This document shows, piece by piece, positions 62,799-64,000 of a stretch of DNA of 64,000 nucleotides. Each line of letters begins with the position of its first letter. Positions within the stretch are counted from its first letter, which is position 1. The stretch comes from Pseudoruminococcus_B sp937901805. GTDB taxonomy: Bacteria > Bacillota > Clostridia > Oscillospirales > Ruminococcaceae. Both the position numbers and the translations under genes were made by a program. The notes under the pieces are model-generated. The model made no database searches and was not told the origin of the DNA. It worked only from the letters and a program-made list of their open reading frames with translations. The stretch spans positions 1 to 64,000 of the forward strand of contig CAUWNS010000003.1 of NCBI GenBank assembly GCA_963560245.1, written 5' to 3'.

Positions 62799-63752
62799 GT
62801 GAAAAAAGGTAAAAAAATCACCATCCTTGGCGCGGGCAATGTTGGTGCGTCCATTGGTTATGCACTGGTATTAGACGGCATGGCTTCCGAGCTCCTTTTT
62901 ATTGACATCAATGAAAAAAAAGCGCAGGGTGAAGCCATGGATCTTCTTCAAGGCACGCCTTTTTGTGCACCTGTTAAAGTGTATTCCGGTTCTTATGCAG
63001 ACGCAGTGGATTCCGATATTGTCATCGTTACAGTGGGCCTTGCCCGTAAACCCGGCCAAAGCCGGATTGATCTGGCACAGGCCAATGTGAATATTATCAA
63101 ACAGGTAATGCCTCAAATTACTAAGGCGGCACCGGACGCAATTTATGTCGTGGTCAGTAATCCGGTTGATATCATTACCTATGCCATTTTAAAAACAACA
63201 GATTTGCAGGAAAATCAGGTGATCGGTTCGGGCACCATGTTGGATTCTGCCCGTTTACGTTCCCGTCTTGCTGATCATGTAAGACTAAATCCCAAAAATG
63301 TCCATGCCTATGTATTTGGGGAGCATGGAGATAGTTCTATGATTCCATGGTCACTTGCTACTATTGCGGGAATCGAAATGAACCGCTATTGCAGCGACAT
63401 GTGTGAAAAGCACAATCTCTGCGGAAAAGAAGAACTCAGAGAAATCGAAGAGGATGTCCGCTCTGCCGGGGCAAAAGTGATTGAACGGAAAGGGGCCACC
63501 TTTTATGCAGTTGCCCTTTCCGTACGCCGTATTTGTGAATGCATTGTGCGGGATACGCACTCTGTTATGACTGTTTCCTCTCTGGTACATGATCAATACG
63601 GCATCAGCGATGTCTGTCTTAGCCTGCCCTATGTGGTAGGGGCGCATGGCATTATTCGCAGCGTAGTGCCTCCTCTCACGGAAGAAGAGGTCACTTTGCT
63701 GCACAGGAGTGCCAATACTCTTAAAAATACTATCAGCCAGTTGGAGCTGTAA
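62799..63752 (+). CDS. Lactate/malate dehydrogenase-family protein, Arg at the specificity site
   Basis: 317 residues from GTG 62799 (CAGGGGGAT upstream). NAD motif GAGNVG (11-16), VSNPVDI, the catalytic His in GEHGD (H177 here, His195 in LDH numbering), DSARLR with the Arg171 equivalent. The loop GLARKPGQSR has R83 where LDH has Gln102 and R89 for Arg109. Arg102 is the residue that gives malate dehydrogenases their specificity for oxaloacetate, and the Gln102Arg change is known to convert LDH to MDH. The overall scaffold is LDH-like, but malate dehydrogenase activity is the better prediction. Next to malic enzyme. Confidence 0.88.
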   Translation: MKKGKKITILGAGNVGASIGYALVLDGMASELLFIDINEKKAQGEAMDLLQGTPFCAPVKVYSGSYADAVDSDIVIVTVGLARKPGQSRIDLAQANVNIIKQVMPQITKAAPDAIYVVVSNPVDIITYAILKTTDLQENQVIGSGTMLDSARLRSRLADHVRLNPKNVHAYVFGEHGDSSMIPWSLATIAGIEMNRYCSDMCEKHNLCGKEELREIEEDVRSAGAKVIERKGATFYAVALSVRRICECIVRDTHSVMTVSSLVHDQYGISDVCLSLPYVVGAHGIIRSVVPPLTEEEVTLLHRSANTLKNTISQLEL

Positions 63753-63855
63753 GCTTTTTTGCGGCCCAGCGGCTGCATAAGTATAAATTATCAGGCAAAC
63801 CATTGTGTTTTCCATATTGGTTTGCCAAAAAACATTCAGAAAGGAATGGATAAAC

Positions 63856-64000
63856 ATGGATTACGCAGCAGAATCCCTGAAAAAACACAAAGAATGGAAA
63901 GGAAAAATTGAGGTTGTTTGCCGTGCCCCGCTGGAAAACCACGAGGATCTTTCCCTTGCCTATACTCCGGGCGTTGCACAGCCCTGCCTGGAAATCCAGA
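63856..64000 (+). CDS. Malic enzyme (partial, N-terminus)
   Basis: The first 48 residues (MDYAAESLKKHKEWKGKIEV, then LENHEDLSLAYTPGVAQPCLEI) match the N-terminus of NAD-dependent malic enzyme, which decarboxylates malate to pyruvate. AAAGGAATGG precedes the ATG. It follows the LDH/MDH-like gene by 103 bases and runs off the window. Confidence 0.9.
   Translation, partial: MDYAAESLKKHKEWKGKIEVVCRAPLENHEDLSLAYTPGVAQPCLEIQ

Overview
This window looks like chromosome from a spore-forming, anaerobic Clostridia (low-GC Gram-positive lineage, most like the Oscillospiraceae/Ruminococcaceae). Three kinds of evidence point there. First, spore-associated genes are present: a ytvI-like permease, a YlmC/YmxH PRC-barrel protein and a YaaH-like GH18-LysM hydrolase. 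Second, ileS sits behind a T-box leader. Third, the signals are Gram-positive: strong AGGAGG ribosome binding sites, many GTG/TTG starts and consensus sigma-A promoters. Most of the window is ordinary housekeeping and accessory metabolism. I see no prophage, CRISPR array, insertion sequence or rRNA operon.

Layout. 1-8.1 kb: a heterodimeric ABC exporter, an AT-richer stretch with a membrane-anchored surface protein, tRNA-Val, a broken MerR copy behind an intact MerR-type promoter, then an intact MerR gene and a ferredoxin-tailed aldo/keto reductase. 8.3-15.2 kb: sbcDC, two tRNA-Leu genes, a methyltransferase bracketed by tRNA-Leu 3'-end sequence, AIM24, a small protein. 15.2-24.1 kb (mostly minus): GH18-LysM hydrolase, SDR, GNAT, M20 dipeptidase, an ABC ATPase-permease pair and a split chromate transporter. 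24.2-29.9 kb: tRNA-Ala, rpsB-tsf, YlmC, MazG-like, a second ABC ATPase-permease pair. 30-33.7 kb: an AraC-type regulator that seems to lack half its DNA-binding domain, and an NMT1/SsuA-type import operon. 33.8-38.5 kb: AI-2E-type permease, a cupin remnant, esterase-gpsA-rarA. 38.6-47.8 kb (minus): the ACT-hom-lysC operon and a six-gene operon (PHP phosphatase, Lrp, aminotransferase, DUF362 ferredoxin, ispE, frameshifted DUF6483), with ytvI between them on the plus strand. 48.3-55.0 kb: nadE, ACT plus UPF0210, GNAT, free-Met-sulfoxide reductase, a multidrug-export pseudogene, a Cys-rich miniprotein, a TipA-like MerR. 55.1-64 kb: T-box-ileS, phnX/phnW with an RpiR regulator, an alpha/beta hydrolase, an LDH/MDH-family enzyme and the start of malic enzyme.

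How genes work together. phnW and phnX form the 2-aminoethylphosphonate degradation route. They are probably controlled by the adjacent RpiR protein, since the same TGTAG-N5-CTACA site lies upstream of both phnW and rpiR. The lactate-dehydrogenase-like gene carries Arg at the classic specificity position 102 and precedes malic enzyme, so a malate/oxaloacetate role is likelier than lactate. ACT-hom-lysC handles entry into threonine/methionine/lysine synthesis. rpsB-tsf, ileS and the tRNAs serve translation.

The most interesting departures from textbook versions are a NadE whose glutaminase catalytic residues appear lost, an aldo/keto reductase missing the catalytic Tyr and Lys, the possible tRNA-Leu-targeted methyltransferase cassette, and several decaying genes. 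I did not find a convincing wholly new system.
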